Program-made: the position numbers and the translations under genes
DNA from: JACRCT01 sp036504155
GTDB lineage: Bacteria; Myxococcota; Myxococcia; Myxococcales; UBA5297
NCBI GenBank assembly: GCA_036504155.1
Contig: DASXVQ010000122.1
Location: forward strand, 1 to 64,000
Direction of reading: 5' to 3'
DNA length: 64,000 nt
Part shown: positions 17,235 to 25,817 of the stretch, in pieces
Layout: every line of letters starts with the position of its first letter
How positions within the stretch are numbered: the stretch's first letter is position 1
Notes under the pieces: model-generated
The model's database searches: none
What the model saw: the letters and a program-made list of their open reading frames with translations, nothing else
What the model was told of the DNA's origin: nothing

Positions 17235-19856
17235 CTAGGGAGTCTCGAGCCGAAGGTTCACGCCCGGCGGCCGGCCCGGCCACCGGGCAAAGGACGCCAC
17301 GAAGCTCTCGCAGGCAGCCCTCGCGCCGTCGGTGAGGGCAGAGTCGAGCCCGAGCGCACTGTGCGTCGGGTAGGGGCGCACGCGATGCCAGCGCTCCAGC
17401 TCGAGCACGAGCGTGAGGACGTGCGCGGAGAGCCAGCCCTGGGCGCGCTCTCGAGCCTCCGGGGTACCCGCTTCGATCTCCAGCCTGACGAGCCCGGCGG
17501 ACCGATCACGAGTCGCGGGTGCTCGCGGACGGGCGCGCAGCTCCTCGCGTAGCAGGTCGAAGGTGGAGGCCGTGACGTTCCGGGCGCTGTTGGCGAAAGG
17601 CGCCGTGGGCGTGAGGATGCACATCCTGCCGCGCGCTTCGGACTTCGCGGCCTGCGCCGAGAGCGCGACCGGCTTCGACCAGTCCCAGCGCCCGAAGCTC
17701 TCGAAGAAGAAGTCGAGGATCTTGGCTGTCGTGCGCGCAGTCGGAGGGGCGTGCGCGCAGGCCCAGGCCGCCAGCACGTTCCAGGAGATCCCGCCGAAGA
17801 GCCCGTAGGCGTTGGAGCGCAGGTCGCGCATCGAGGCCCACGAGCGAACGGCACGAGCCACGGCGCGGAAGAGGTCCTCGCCGACCACCGAGGCGCCGAC
17901 GCGCAGCAATTCGTCCGAGTCGCGGACGGCCTGGGGAACCGTGCCATCGTCGGTCGCGAAGGCCACGTCGACGTGGACTCCCTCGAGGTCCGCCTTCAGC
18001 ACCGGGTGGAGGGCGTCGTCGGCGAGGCGCGAGCCGGGCAAGGCCTCCTGCAGAAGCGGGCGCACGGCCTCGGGCCCCACCACCACGAGGTCCAGGTCGC
18101 TCGAGGCCGAAGCGATGCCGAGCCGGTACGAGCCCACGAGGTGCGCTCGGGCCCCCAGGCTGGCGACGATCTGGTCGATGCGATCGAACAGGCGCAAGGC
18201 GGGCGGCGGCCCGAGCGGAACGCGATACCCGACCTCGAACGGCTCGTCGCCGCGGCGGCTGATGAGACAGAGCTCGCGGGCCTGGAAGCGCAGCGGCTCG
18301 AAGTGGAAGGACCGGGAGGCCGCGACGGCCGTCGGCGAGTCCGGGAACTGCCCGAGCGAGAGGTGCGGCGTGAAGCGCTCGCCGACCTTGGACTGCTCGT
18401 CGCAGCGCGGAAAGGCCTGCTGCAGCGCGGCCTGCAGGTCGACCAAGGCGCCCTTCGGCCTGGTGTCCGGGCGAAGCCAGAGCGTGGAGCGGGTGCGGTG
18501 GTCGAAGGTCCCGAAGTCCTTCAGCGAGACCTCGAACGGCTCGATTCCGCGGACGATCCGGGCGACCCGCTCCGCCGCCTCCGGAAGCTGAGCCTCGGCC
18601 ACGAAGCCGTAGAGCAGGTTGACGTGCGGCATCCAGCGCTCGAAGTGGCGGTCGTGGACGCGGCGGATGTCCTGGATGGCCGGCCAAGCTTCGGGAGGCG
18701 GCAGCAGGACCAGGGCGCTGGTGTGCACCGGGGCCGCGTCGGCGAGGGAGTGCTCGCGCGCGGCCAAGGTGCACCGCAGCCCGAAGTGGTCGCTCGCCGC
18801 CTCGGTGCCCACCAGGCGCATCTCGCCGACCGAGAGAAGCTCCTTCGGACGCAGCAGGACGCGATCCAGCCTGCGAGCGAGGCTGCTCCTCGAGACCTCG
18901 GCTGCGAGCCGGTTGGCCTTGGGGTCGTAGGTGAAGCCGGGCTCGTGCGGATGCGCCGCGGTCCAGGCGTCCAGGAACGAGGAGCCCGCCGGCGCCGGGT
19001 CATCCGAGTTGAAGTCGCCGAGCACGAGGTCGGCGAACGCATCGGAGGGTTCGGCCAGGTGCTCGAGCAGCGCCGCCATCTGCCGCGCCCGCTTCACGGG
19101 TGCCTCGTCGGCGAGGTCGCTGCTCAGGTGCAGGACCGCGACGCGCAGCCTCCGGCCGCCCCAGTCGATCTCCGCGATGGGCGTCCGCTTCGCCGTCGGC
19201 GTGTCTTCGAGCAGCGCGATGGAGAGCACGGGGAGGCGCGAGAGCAGCAGCGTGCCGTGGGGCGCGCTCTCCGAGATGGAGTACGCCTCGCGGACCCATT
19301 CCGCGGCGAGCAGGGCGTCGAGCAGCTCGTGCGAGACCTCCTGCAGGCCGACGAGGTCGGCGTCCGCGGCGCGGATGGTCTCCAGGAGGGCAGGGACGCG
19401 GCGCGCGTTGCCTTCCCGCTCCTTGAGCGCGTTGTAGGTCAGCAACGTGAGCGTCGAGGGTGAGCTGCCGAGCCCAGGCGCGGGCGCCCATCGGCCCATC
19501 GAGGCGTCGAAGCGAAGGGGAGGAACGGACCGTGCGGTTCGTGCGGTGCCCGGGGAGGCCGGCTCCGGCTGGATGGAGATCGACGGGGCGGCCTCGGGCT
19601 CGCCGGAGCCGAAGATGCGGTCCACCCGCGTGCGCCGGTCCCAGACGATGCCGCTCTCGTCACGGAAGTACCAGAGGCGGTGCCAGGGGATTTCGCCGCC
19701 GGGCACGAAGTCGAGGAAGGGCATCTCCTGCATGCCCTGGTCGCGCGTCTCGTAGCCGATGGAGAAGCGCGCCGGGTCGAAGCGGGCGTCCCAGCGGATG
19801 CGGTTGTAGACGTCCACGCTCGGCCGCAGTGCGGGCTTGTCGGCGCTCTTTCCCAT
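17235..19856 (-). CDS. four-domain RNA end-processing protein: MJ1316/DUF504 - EEP nuclease - 2H phosphoesterase - eukaryote-type poly(A) polymerase
   Basis: An 873-residue protein with four recognisable modules. (1) MJ1316/DUF504 (13-83): YNRIRWDARFDP, FSIGYETRD, EIPWHRLWYF, VWDRRTRVDRIF; the family is proposed to recognise cyclic-phosphate RNA ends. (2) Endonuclease/exonuclease/phosphatase fold (134-366): TYNAL (N142), LQEVS (E173), LHLSS (H243), GDFNSDD (D281, N283), LDRVLL (D331), SDHFGL (D356, H357), a complete catalytic set. (3) 2H phosphoesterase/LigT-like (378-549): HVN (411) and HLS (498). (4) Poly(A) polymerase (555-760): GSYRLGIASASSDLDLVVV with D587 and D589, third Asp near 630 (VHVDVAF), YGLFGGISWNVLAAWAC, and the eukaryotic-PAP-like ILTPTAPFANSARNVTAST. 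There is no signal peptide. The ATG at 19856 has AGAGGCGAG upstream; an ATG at 19919 is possible. The role in RNA repair or tailing is inferred from the domains. Confidence 0.88.
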   Translation of the reverse strand: MGKSADKPALRPSVDVYNRIRWDARFDPARFSIGYETRDQGMQEMPFLDFVPGGEIPWHRLWYFRDESGIVWDRRTRVDRIFGSGEPEAAPSISIQPEPASPGTARTARSVPPLRFDASMGRWAPAPGLGSSPSTLTLLTYNALKEREGNARRVPALLETIRAADADLVGLQEVSHELLDALLAAEWVREAYSISESAPHGTLLLSRLPVLSIALLEDTPTAKRTPIAEIDWGGRRLRVAVLHLSSDLADEAPVKRARQMAALLEHLAEPSDAFADLVLGDFNSDDPAPAGSSFLDAWTAAHPHEPGFTYDPKANRLAAEVSRSSLARRLDRVLLRPKELLSVGEMRLVGTEAASDHFGLRCTLAAREHSLADAAPVHTSALVLLPPPEAWPAIQDIRRVHDRHFERWMPHVNLLYGFVAEAQLPEAAERVARIVRGIEPFEVSLKDFGTFDHRTRSTLWLRPDTRPKGALVDLQAALQQAFPRCDEQSKVGERFTPHLSLGQFPDSPTAVAASRSFHFEPLRFQARELCLISRRGDEPFEVGYRVPLGPPPALRLFDRIDQIVASLGARAHLVGSYRLGIASASSDLDLVVVGPEAVRPLLQEALPGSRLADDALHPVLKADLEGVHVDVAFATDDGTVPQAVRDSDELLRVGASVVGEDLFRAVARAVRSWASMRDLRSNAYGLFGGISWNVLAAWACAHAPPTARTTAKILDFFFESFGRWDWSKPVALSAQAAKSEARGRMCILTPTAPFANSARNVTASTFDLLREELRARPRAPATRDRSAGLVRLEIEAGTPEARERAQGWLSAHVLTLVLELERWHRVRPYPTHSALGLDSALTDGARAACESFVASFARWPGRPPGVNLRLETP

Positions 19857-19900
19857 GGCGGCGCTCGCCTCTGACGAGCCGATCCAATATACCGGTCGGC

Positions 19901-20731
19901 GTGGGTTTGACCGACGCACTCCCTCGCTGGCTCCCCAACCGGAAGCGGCTACGCCGGCCGCCTTCGGTCCTCGGCTCGCGCGGCCCCGGCTCGCTCTACC
20001 GCAAGCTCAAGTCGCTGCAGTTGCTCGCCACCCGGGACCGGCGCGCGGCGCTCTCGTTCCTCGCGGCGCGCTACCCCCAGCCGTTGCCCGTCCTGGAGCG
20101 GGTGCGCCTGCTGGGGCGGATGGTCGAGACCACCAACGCGGTGCGCTGCTACCACACCCAGGCGGAGCTCCTCGCGGTGGTGGACGCCGTCTTCGAGCGC
20201 GCCGGCCGCCCCGGGCTGACGGTCGTCGAGGCCGGCGCAGGCAAGGGCGCGAGCACCGCCAAGCTCAGCCTCGCCGCCTCGCGGGCAGGGGGCCGGCTCA
20301 TCGTCTTCGACTCCTTCCGCGGGCTCCCCAAGAACGAGGAGAAGCACACGCGCCTCGACGGCAGCCCGGTGGTCTTCTTCGGCGGGGCGTTCCCCGGCCG
20401 GCTGCCGGCGGTCCAGCGGGTGGTGGAGCGCTTCGGGTCGCCGAAGGTCTGCGAGTACCGCAAGGGCTGGTTCGAGGAGACGATGCCCGGCTTCTCCGAG
20501 CCCTTCGACGTGGCGCTGCTCGACGTGGATCTGCTCGCCTCGACGCGCACCTGCCTCAAGCACCTGTTCCCGCGCCTGCGGCCCGGCGGCGTCCTCTTCA
20601 CGCAGGACGGGCACCTGCGGGCCATCGTCGAGCTACTGCAGAGCGAGCGCTTCTGGCGGGAAGAGGTGGGCGTGCCGCCGCCGCGGATCGACGGACTGGG
20701 CGAGCGGAAGATGCTGGCCCTGCGACGGTAG
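19901..20731 (+). CDS. TylF/macrocin O-methyltransferase-like SAM-dependent methyltransferase
   Basis: A protein of about 276 residues with a class I methyltransferase fold. The SAM-binding loop is VVEAGAGKGASTAKLSL (about residues 108-124). The family hallmark FDSFRGLPKNEEKHTR follows (about 138-153), then LLDVDLLASTRTCLKHLFPRLRPGGVLFTQDGH (about 206-238), which matches the DVDLYEST...LxPGGhhhhDD metal-binding region of TylF-type enzymes. The substrate is unknown; family members methylate sugars or small molecules. GTG at 19901 or TTG at 19907 are the only sensible starts, and neither has a clear ribosome-binding site. Its start is divergent from, and 44 bp away from, the RNA-processing fusion gene. 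Its last 99 bp overlap the 3' end of the amidase gene on the other strand. Confidence 0.75.
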   Translation: MGLTDALPRWLPNRKRLRRPPSVLGSRGPGSLYRKLKSLQLLATRDRRAALSFLAARYPQPLPVLERVRLLGRMVETTNAVRCYHTQAELLAVVDAVFERAGRPGLTVVEAGAGKGASTAKLSLAASRAGGRLIVFDSFRGLPKNEEKHTRLDGSPVVFFGGAFPGRLPAVQRVVERFGSPKVCEYRKGWFEETMPGFSEPFDVALLDVDLLASTRTCLKHLFPRLRPGGVLFTQDGHLRAIVELLQSERFWREEVGVPPPRIDGLGERKMLALRR

Positions 20732-22216
20732 CGGCAGGTCGCTCCCGAAGTCGTTGCGCTCCTGGGCGAGCCACTGGCCGGCCCACTCGAGGATGCCCTT
20801 CGCCAGGCCCTCGGCGTAGCGCTCGGTCCGCGTGCCTCGCTGGTGCAGCGGGGCGAGCATCGCGGCGGACAGGCGCGGCATCTCGTCGCGCTCGTCCATG
20901 TGCGGCCCCTCGGCCAGCACCGCCGGGAAGTCCACGTAGCGGAAGAGCACGCCGTTCCAGGCGTCGACGCCCGAGGCCGAGCCGTCGGCCCGGAAGATGG
21001 CCTTGTGGTCCGGGTAGCGGTGGCTGTCCCTCTGGATGGGGAGCTGCAGCTCGCGGGACATGTGGTTGAGGACGCGCGCGCCCAGGTGCGCCGAGGCGTT
21101 GAACTCGTCCAGCTCGAGCGCGTCCCGGATCGCCCGGAAGCGGTAGTAGGAGTTGTAGAGCCGCACCGGCTCGTAGCTGCCCTTGACCATCGCCACCAGC
21201 GCCTGCTCATAGCTGCGGCCCGGCGGCCCCGCCGAGGCGTTGAAGTGGATGGAGACGAGCAGGTCGGGGTCGAGCTCCGCCGCGCGCCTCATCCGCGTGC
21301 GCAACGCCTCGAAGATGAACTGCTTGCGGACCGCGTGCAGCGCGACCGCGGTGCGCAACCGCCGCCGCTCGTCGAGTGGCAGCCTCTCGTCGATGGCCAG
21401 GAAGCGGGGGTCGCGCGCGAGGTGGCGCAGGAGGCCGTCGGCGAAGGACCGGAACGAGGAGAGCGGGTAGGGGTGGCCCGGGCCGGGTCCGTCGCGGGTG
21501 AGGAAGACCTCCACGCCCCTGGCCTCGAGCTTCTCCTTCAGCTCGAGCGCGGTCTTCAGCGTCAGCTCGCCTTCCTTGATGGTGATGGGGGGCGCGCCGC
21601 CCGGAGGGGCCCAGGTGAACTCGCGGCTCTCGAAGGCGGCGAGGGGGCCGCCGAAGTGCCCGGGGTCGAGGACCACGCGCAGCGCGCCGACCGGATGGCG
21701 GGCGTCGACGCTCGCGCGAAGCTGCGCCTGGCGCTCGGCGCGGAAGGGCCGGTCCCGGCCCAGCGGAGGCTGCAGGTGGCCGGGAGGCGCCGCGAGCGGC
21801 TCGGAGGGGAGGTGGAGGACGAGGTCCGGGGCGAGGACCGGCTCGGGCTCGAGCAGGCCGGTGGTGGGATCGAACTGGATCCATGGGAGCAGCGACTGGT
21901 CCGGGACGATGAACTCCGAGAGCTGGCGGACGAACGCCTCGCGCGGGACCTTGCCGTCGAAGCGGCGAAGCTGCTCCCAGTCGGGCGTCGCCAACTCGTC
22001 GTCGGCGTAGTCGGAGCGGATCAGCTCCGCGACGGCGCCCGGAAGAGGGCAGGCGAGGTAGGCCTGGGGATCGTCGAGGACCGCGTCGGACAGCTCGAGC
22101 GGGCAGGCCCAGAGATCGAGCTTGGCCAGCGCGGGCGAGCGCGGGGCAGGGCACGCCGCGAGGGCGAAGAGGAGCAGATGCAGAGGCAGAGGCGTCGTGC
22201 GCACGGGCGACATCAT
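20633..22216 (-). CDS. N-acetylmuramoyl-L-alanine amidase (Amidase_3)
   Basis: A 527-residue exported amidase. The N-terminal signal has a possible lipobox (LFALAAC, Cys about 21). A long region of about 170 residues without a recognisable domain follows. The Amidase_3 catalytic domain starts at RVVLDPGHFGG (zinc His), then IKEGELTLKTALELKEKL (zinc Glu) and DLLVSIHFNASAG (zinc His); a second-shell Glu follows in LAEGPHMDERDEMPRL. It cleaves the bond between muramic acid and the peptide stem in peptidoglycan and probably acts in the periplasm. The catalytic domain carries a large insert between the Glu and the second His. Two start ATGs are adjacent (22216, 22213). The last 33 codons run antisense over the end of the methyltransferase gene. 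Confidence 0.85.
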   Translation of the reverse strand: MMSPVRTTPLPLHLLLFALAACPAPRSPALAKLDLWACPLELSDAVLDDPQAYLACPLPGAVAELIRSDYADDELATPDWEQLRRFDGKVPREAFVRQLSEFIVPDQSLLPWIQFDPTTGLLEPEPVLAPDLVLHLPSEPLAAPPGHLQPPLGRDRPFRAERQAQLRASVDARHPVGALRVVLDPGHFGGPLAAFESREFTWAPPGGAPPITIKEGELTLKTALELKEKLEARGVEVFLTRDGPGPGHPYPLSSFRSFADGLLRHLARDPRFLAIDERLPLDERRRLRTAVALHAVRKQFIFEALRTRMRRAAELDPDLLVSIHFNASAGPPGRSYEQALVAMVKGSYEPVRLYNSYYRFRAIRDALELDEFNASAHLGARVLNHMSRELQLPIQRDSHRYPDHKAIFRADGSASGVDAWNGVLFRYVDFPAVLAEGPHMDERDEMPRLSAAMLAPLHQRGTRTERYAEGLAKGILEWAGQWLAQERNDFGSDLPLPSQGQHLPLAQSVDPRRRHAHLFPPEALALQ

Positions 22217-22338
22217 CACCCCGAGCGAAGTCGAGGGGCCAGCGCACAAACCCGCCTGGCGGCGACTGGCTCACCGGGTGAACGCCCGAGGCTGCGGGGG
22301 ATTCCCGGCAGGGCAGGCGGCCGCCTCTTCCCCAGCAG

Positions 22339-22539
22339 CTACGCCTTCAACTCTCGCCGGCCCTCGACGTACTGCAGCAGGCGCTCGAGCGGGCAGAACC
22401 CGGTGAAGGAGGACTGGAGCAGGTTGGCTCCCACGAAGGCCGTGAACCAGCGGACCCGGGGGTCGACGTAGCGGCCGAGCGCAAGGCTGACGAGCACGAA
22501 GGTGCCGGCGAAGGCGCGGACCTGGCGATCGAGTGTCAT
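22339..22539 (-). CDS. DUF2892 (YgaP-like) inner-membrane protein
   Basis: A 66-residue protein with two hydrophobic segments (about 8-22 and 31-49) and the DUF2892 hallmark TGFCPLERLL (Cys-Pro) after the second. Such small membrane proteins often follow transporter or rhodanese genes. The ATG overlaps the stop of the RND pump gene by 4 bp (ATGA), so it is the last gene of that operon and probably translationally coupled. Its role in efflux is unknown. Confidence 0.8.
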   Translation of the reverse strand: MTLDRQVRAFAGTFVLVSLALGRYVDPRVRWFTAFVGANLLQSSFTGFCPLERLLQYVEGRRELKA

Positions 22540-25500
22540 GGATGGACCTCCTGCAAGGGCATGCCCGGCACCGGCGGCACCCGCTCACGCTGCTCGACCT
22601 GCTGGGCGGCGCGAGCTCGCCGCGCGACCAGGAAGTACAGGACTGGCACCGCGATCCGCGACAGCAAGGTCGCGGCCACCTCGCCCGCCATCAGGCTGAG
22701 GGCCAGGCCCTGGAAGATGGGGTCGGCCAGCATGACGGCGCTGCCCACCATGACCGCGGCCGCGGTGAGCAGCATCGGGCGGAAGCGCACCACCCCGGCT
22801 TCCTCCACCGCCTCGGCCAGCGGGATGCCGTCGCGCCGCCTCAGCTCGATGAAGTCCACCAGGATGATGCTGTTGCGCACGATGATGCCCGCCCCGGCGA
22901 TGAAGCCGATCATGCTGGTGGCGGTGAAGAAGGCGCCCATCAGCCCGTGCGCGGGGATGATGCCGATGAGGCTCAAGGGGATGGGGACCAGGATCACCCA
23001 GGGCACCGAGAAGCTCTCGAACCAGCCCACCACCATCACGAAGATGAGGACCAGGACCACGGCGAAGGCGATGCCGAGGTCGCGGAAGACCTCCAGCGTC
23101 ACGTGCCATTCCCCGTTCCACTTGAGGCTCGGCTGCCCGGTCTCGAGGGGCTGCGACAGCCCGTAGCGCTCGATGCGCCGCCCCGAGGCCCGCTCGAGCC
23201 TGTCGAGCTTGGCGTTGAGGGCCTGCAGCGCGTACACCGGGCTCTCGATCTCCCCGGCCAGGTCGGCGAAGACGTAGCTCACCGGCATGAGGTTCTTGTG
23301 GAAGATGGCGGCGTCCTCGCGGCCGCCCTCCACGCGCACCAACTCCGAGAGCGGCACCGGACCGCGCATCCCCGAGACCTCCAGGGCGAGCAGGGAGGGC
23401 AGCTCCGCCCGGCGCGCCTGCGACAGCGCGAGGATCACCGGCACCTGCGTGAAGCCGCCCTCGACGTGGAAGGTCCCCAGCGCGACGCCGGCCCCGGCGA
23501 TCGACAGGACCCGGGCGACCATCGAGGGCGCGATGCCGTGCAGCGAGGCCTTCTCGCGGTCCACCACCAACCGGTCGCGCGGCGCGGTGGGGTTGAGCGA
23601 GGAGTCGAGGTCGACGAGGCCCCGGGTGCTGCGGAACGCCTCCAGCACCTCCCCGGCCAGCGCGTCGCGTGCCGCCGCGTCCGGCCCGTAGACCTCCGCC
23701 ACCATGGTGTCGAGCACCGGCGGGCCCGGGGGGATCTCCACGATCTTCATTCGCGCCCCGAGCGGTGCGGTCACCTTCTCCAGCTCCGGGCGCAGCCGGG
23801 TGGCGATGGCGTGGCTCTGCTCCTTGCGGGCCCCCCTGGCGACGAGGTTGACCTGCACGTCCACCTGCTCCGGCGCCTGGCGCAGGAAGCTGTGCCGCAC
23901 CAGCCCCACGAAGGTGAAGGGGGCGGCCTCGCCCGAGTACACCTGGACGTCGCGGACGACGCCCTCCTGCAGGAGCCTGCGCGCCACCGCCTGGCCCGCC
24001 GCGAGCGCCGCTTGCGGGCTGGCGCCGGCGGGCAGGTCCAGCTGCACCTGGAACTCGGACTTGTTGTCGAAGGGCAGCATCTTGACCTTCACCACCCCGA
24101 AGCCGACCAGGCTCGCCGCCCCCGCGAAGAGCAGCAGCACCACCGCCAGGAACGCCCAGCGCGCGGGCGCGGAGTGCAACAGCGTGCGCATCACCTTGCG
24201 GTAGGCGACGGTCGGCAGGCTCTCCTTGCGCGGCGGCGGCGCGTCGGTCTTGGCGTGGCCGACCCGGACGCGGAACAGGCGCAACGCGGCCCAGGGGCTG
24301 ACCACGAAGGCGATGAGCAGCGAGAAGATCATCGCCAGGCTCGCGCCCACCGGGATCGGGCGCATGTACGGACCCATCAGCCCGCGCACGAAGGCCATCG
24401 GCAGGATGGCGGCGATGACCGCGAAGGTGGCCAGGATCGTCGGGTTGCCCACCTCGTCCACCGCGCGCACCACGGTCAGCGTCAGGCTCTTGGGCCGGTC
24501 GGGCAGGTGCAGGTGGCGGTGGATGTTCTCCACCACCACGATCCCGTCGTCGACGAGGATGCCGATGGAGAAGATGAGCGCGAAGAGCGTGACGCGGTTG
24601 AGCGTGTGGCCGAGCAGGTAGCTCAGGAGCAGCGTGAGGGCCAGCGTGACCGGGACGGTGACCCCCACCACGACCGCCGCCCGCCAGCCCATGGCGATCA
24701 GGATGAGGGTGATGACCGAGAGGGTGGCGATGAGCAGGTGCTCGATGAGCTCCTGGGCCTTGTCCCCCGCGGTCTCCCCGTAGTTGCGCGTGACCTCCAA
24801 CCCCACGCTGGCCGGCAGCACGGTGCCGCGCAGCGTCTCGACCTTGCGCTCGACCACCTTGGCCAGCGCGGTGGCATTGGCCCCGACGCGCTTGGACACC
24901 GAGACGGTCACCGCCGGCCGGAAGCCGGGGCTGGCCCTGCTGGCGAAGAGGGCGAGCGGCGGGTCGGGCTCCGGGCCGTCGGTCACCGTCGCCACGTCGG
25001 AGAGGTAGATGGGGTTCCCGTCGTGCCCGCCCACCACCAAGCGGCGCAGCTCCGAGGCGCTGCGCACCAGCGCGTCGGCTTCCACCCCGGTGCGCAGGCC
25101 GCCGGCGAAGGTCGCGCCGGCGGGCAGGTCGGCGTCGGCCGCCCGCAGCGCCTCCTGCAGCTGGGGCAGCGTCACCTGCGCCGCGCGCAGCCGGGCCGGG
25201 TCGGGCTCCACGCGCACCTGGCGCCGCGCCCCGCCGATCACGTGGACCTGCGCGGTGTCGGAGACCTCCGCGATCTGCCGCGCCACCACCTCCCCCAGCT
25301 GGCGGAGCACGCCGGGCGGCTGCTCGCCGTACAGCGTCAGGCACAGGAACGGGACGTCGTCGATGGAGAGCTCGCGCACCGTGGGCGGCTGGGCGCTGGC
25401 CGGCAACAGCTCCGGGTGGGCCTCGAGCTCCTGGCGCACCTTGGCGACGCTGGGCTGCAGCGGCTCGTTGACCTTGAACCGGACGGTGACCAGGGCCTGG

Positions 25501-25817
25501 CCGGTCCGGCTGGTGCTGTAGACGTACTCCACGCCGGGGATGCCGAAGAAGCGGCGCTCCAGCGGCGTGGTGAGCTGGCTCTCCACCTCGCGCGCGCTGG
25601 CGCCGGGCATGCCCACCGCCACGTCCACCATGGGCACGACGATCTGCGGCTCCTCCTCGCGAGGCGTGAGGCGCACCGCGAAGACGCCCAGGAGCACCGC
25701 GCCCACCACGAAGAGCAGCGTGAGGCGGCTGTGGACGAAGGTGCGGGCGATGCGCCCGGCCAGCCCCGGCCTCTCCCCGAGGTCGGTGGGCTCGCGGCCT
25801 CTGGGCTCAGCGCGCAT
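22536..25817 (-). CDS. RND-family efflux pump, inner-membrane subunit
   Basis: A 1093-residue RND transporter with the usual two-fold layout: TM1 at about 27-48, a large periplasmic loop (50-340), TM2-6, another loop, and TM8-12. The fourth transmembrane helix has the proton-relay pair in GILVDDGIVVVENIHRHLHL, typical of the hydrophobe/amphiphile (AcrB/MexB-like) class and not of CusA-type metal pumps. The membrane assembly would connect with the adaptor and outer-membrane channel encoded upstream. The start ATG lies 11 bp inside the adaptor gene's end. The substrate is unknown. A near-complete homologue length suggests a functional pump. Confidence 0.95.
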   Translation of the reverse strand: MRAEPRGREPTDLGERPGLAGRIARTFVHSRLTLLFVVGAVLLGVFAVRLTPREEEPQIVVPMVDVAVGMPGASAREVESQLTTPLERRFFGIPGVEYVYSTSRTGQALVTVRFKVNEPLQPSVAKVRQELEAHPELLPASAQPPTVRELSIDDVPFLCLTLYGEQPPGVLRQLGEVVARQIAEVSDTAQVHVIGGARRQVRVEPDPARLRAAQVTLPQLQEALRAADADLPAGATFAGGLRTGVEADALVRSASELRRLVVGGHDGNPIYLSDVATVTDGPEPDPPLALFASRASPGFRPAVTVSVSKRVGANATALAKVVERKVETLRGTVLPASVGLEVTRNYGETAGDKAQELIEHLLIATLSVITLILIAMGWRAAVVVGVTVPVTLALTLLLSYLLGHTLNRVTLFALIFSIGILVDDGIVVVENIHRHLHLPDRPKSLTLTVVRAVDEVGNPTILATFAVIAAILPMAFVRGLMGPYMRPIPVGASLAMIFSLLIAFVVSPWAALRLFRVRVGHAKTDAPPPRKESLPTVAYRKVMRTLLHSAPARWAFLAVVLLLFAGAASLVGFGVVKVKMLPFDNKSEFQVQLDLPAGASPQAALAAGQAVARRLLQEGVVRDVQVYSGEAAPFTFVGLVRHSFLRQAPEQVDVQVNLVARGARKEQSHAIATRLRPELEKVTAPLGARMKIVEIPPGPPVLDTMVAEVYGPDAAARDALAGEVLEAFRSTRGLVDLDSSLNPTAPRDRLVVDREKASLHGIAPSMVARVLSIAGAGVALGTFHVEGGFTQVPVILALSQARRAELPSLLALEVSGMRGPVPLSELVRVEGGREDAAIFHKNLMPVSYVFADLAGEIESPVYALQALNAKLDRLERASGRRIERYGLSQPLETGQPSLKWNGEWHVTLEVFRDLGIAFAVVLVLIFVMVVGWFESFSVPWVILVPIPLSLIGIIPAHGLMGAFFTATSMIGFIAGAGIIVRNSIILVDFIELRRRDGIPLAEAVEEAGVVRFRPMLLTAAAVMVGSAVMLADPIFQGLALSLMAGEVAATLLSRIAVPVLYFLVARRARAAQQVEQRERVPPVPGMPLQEVHP

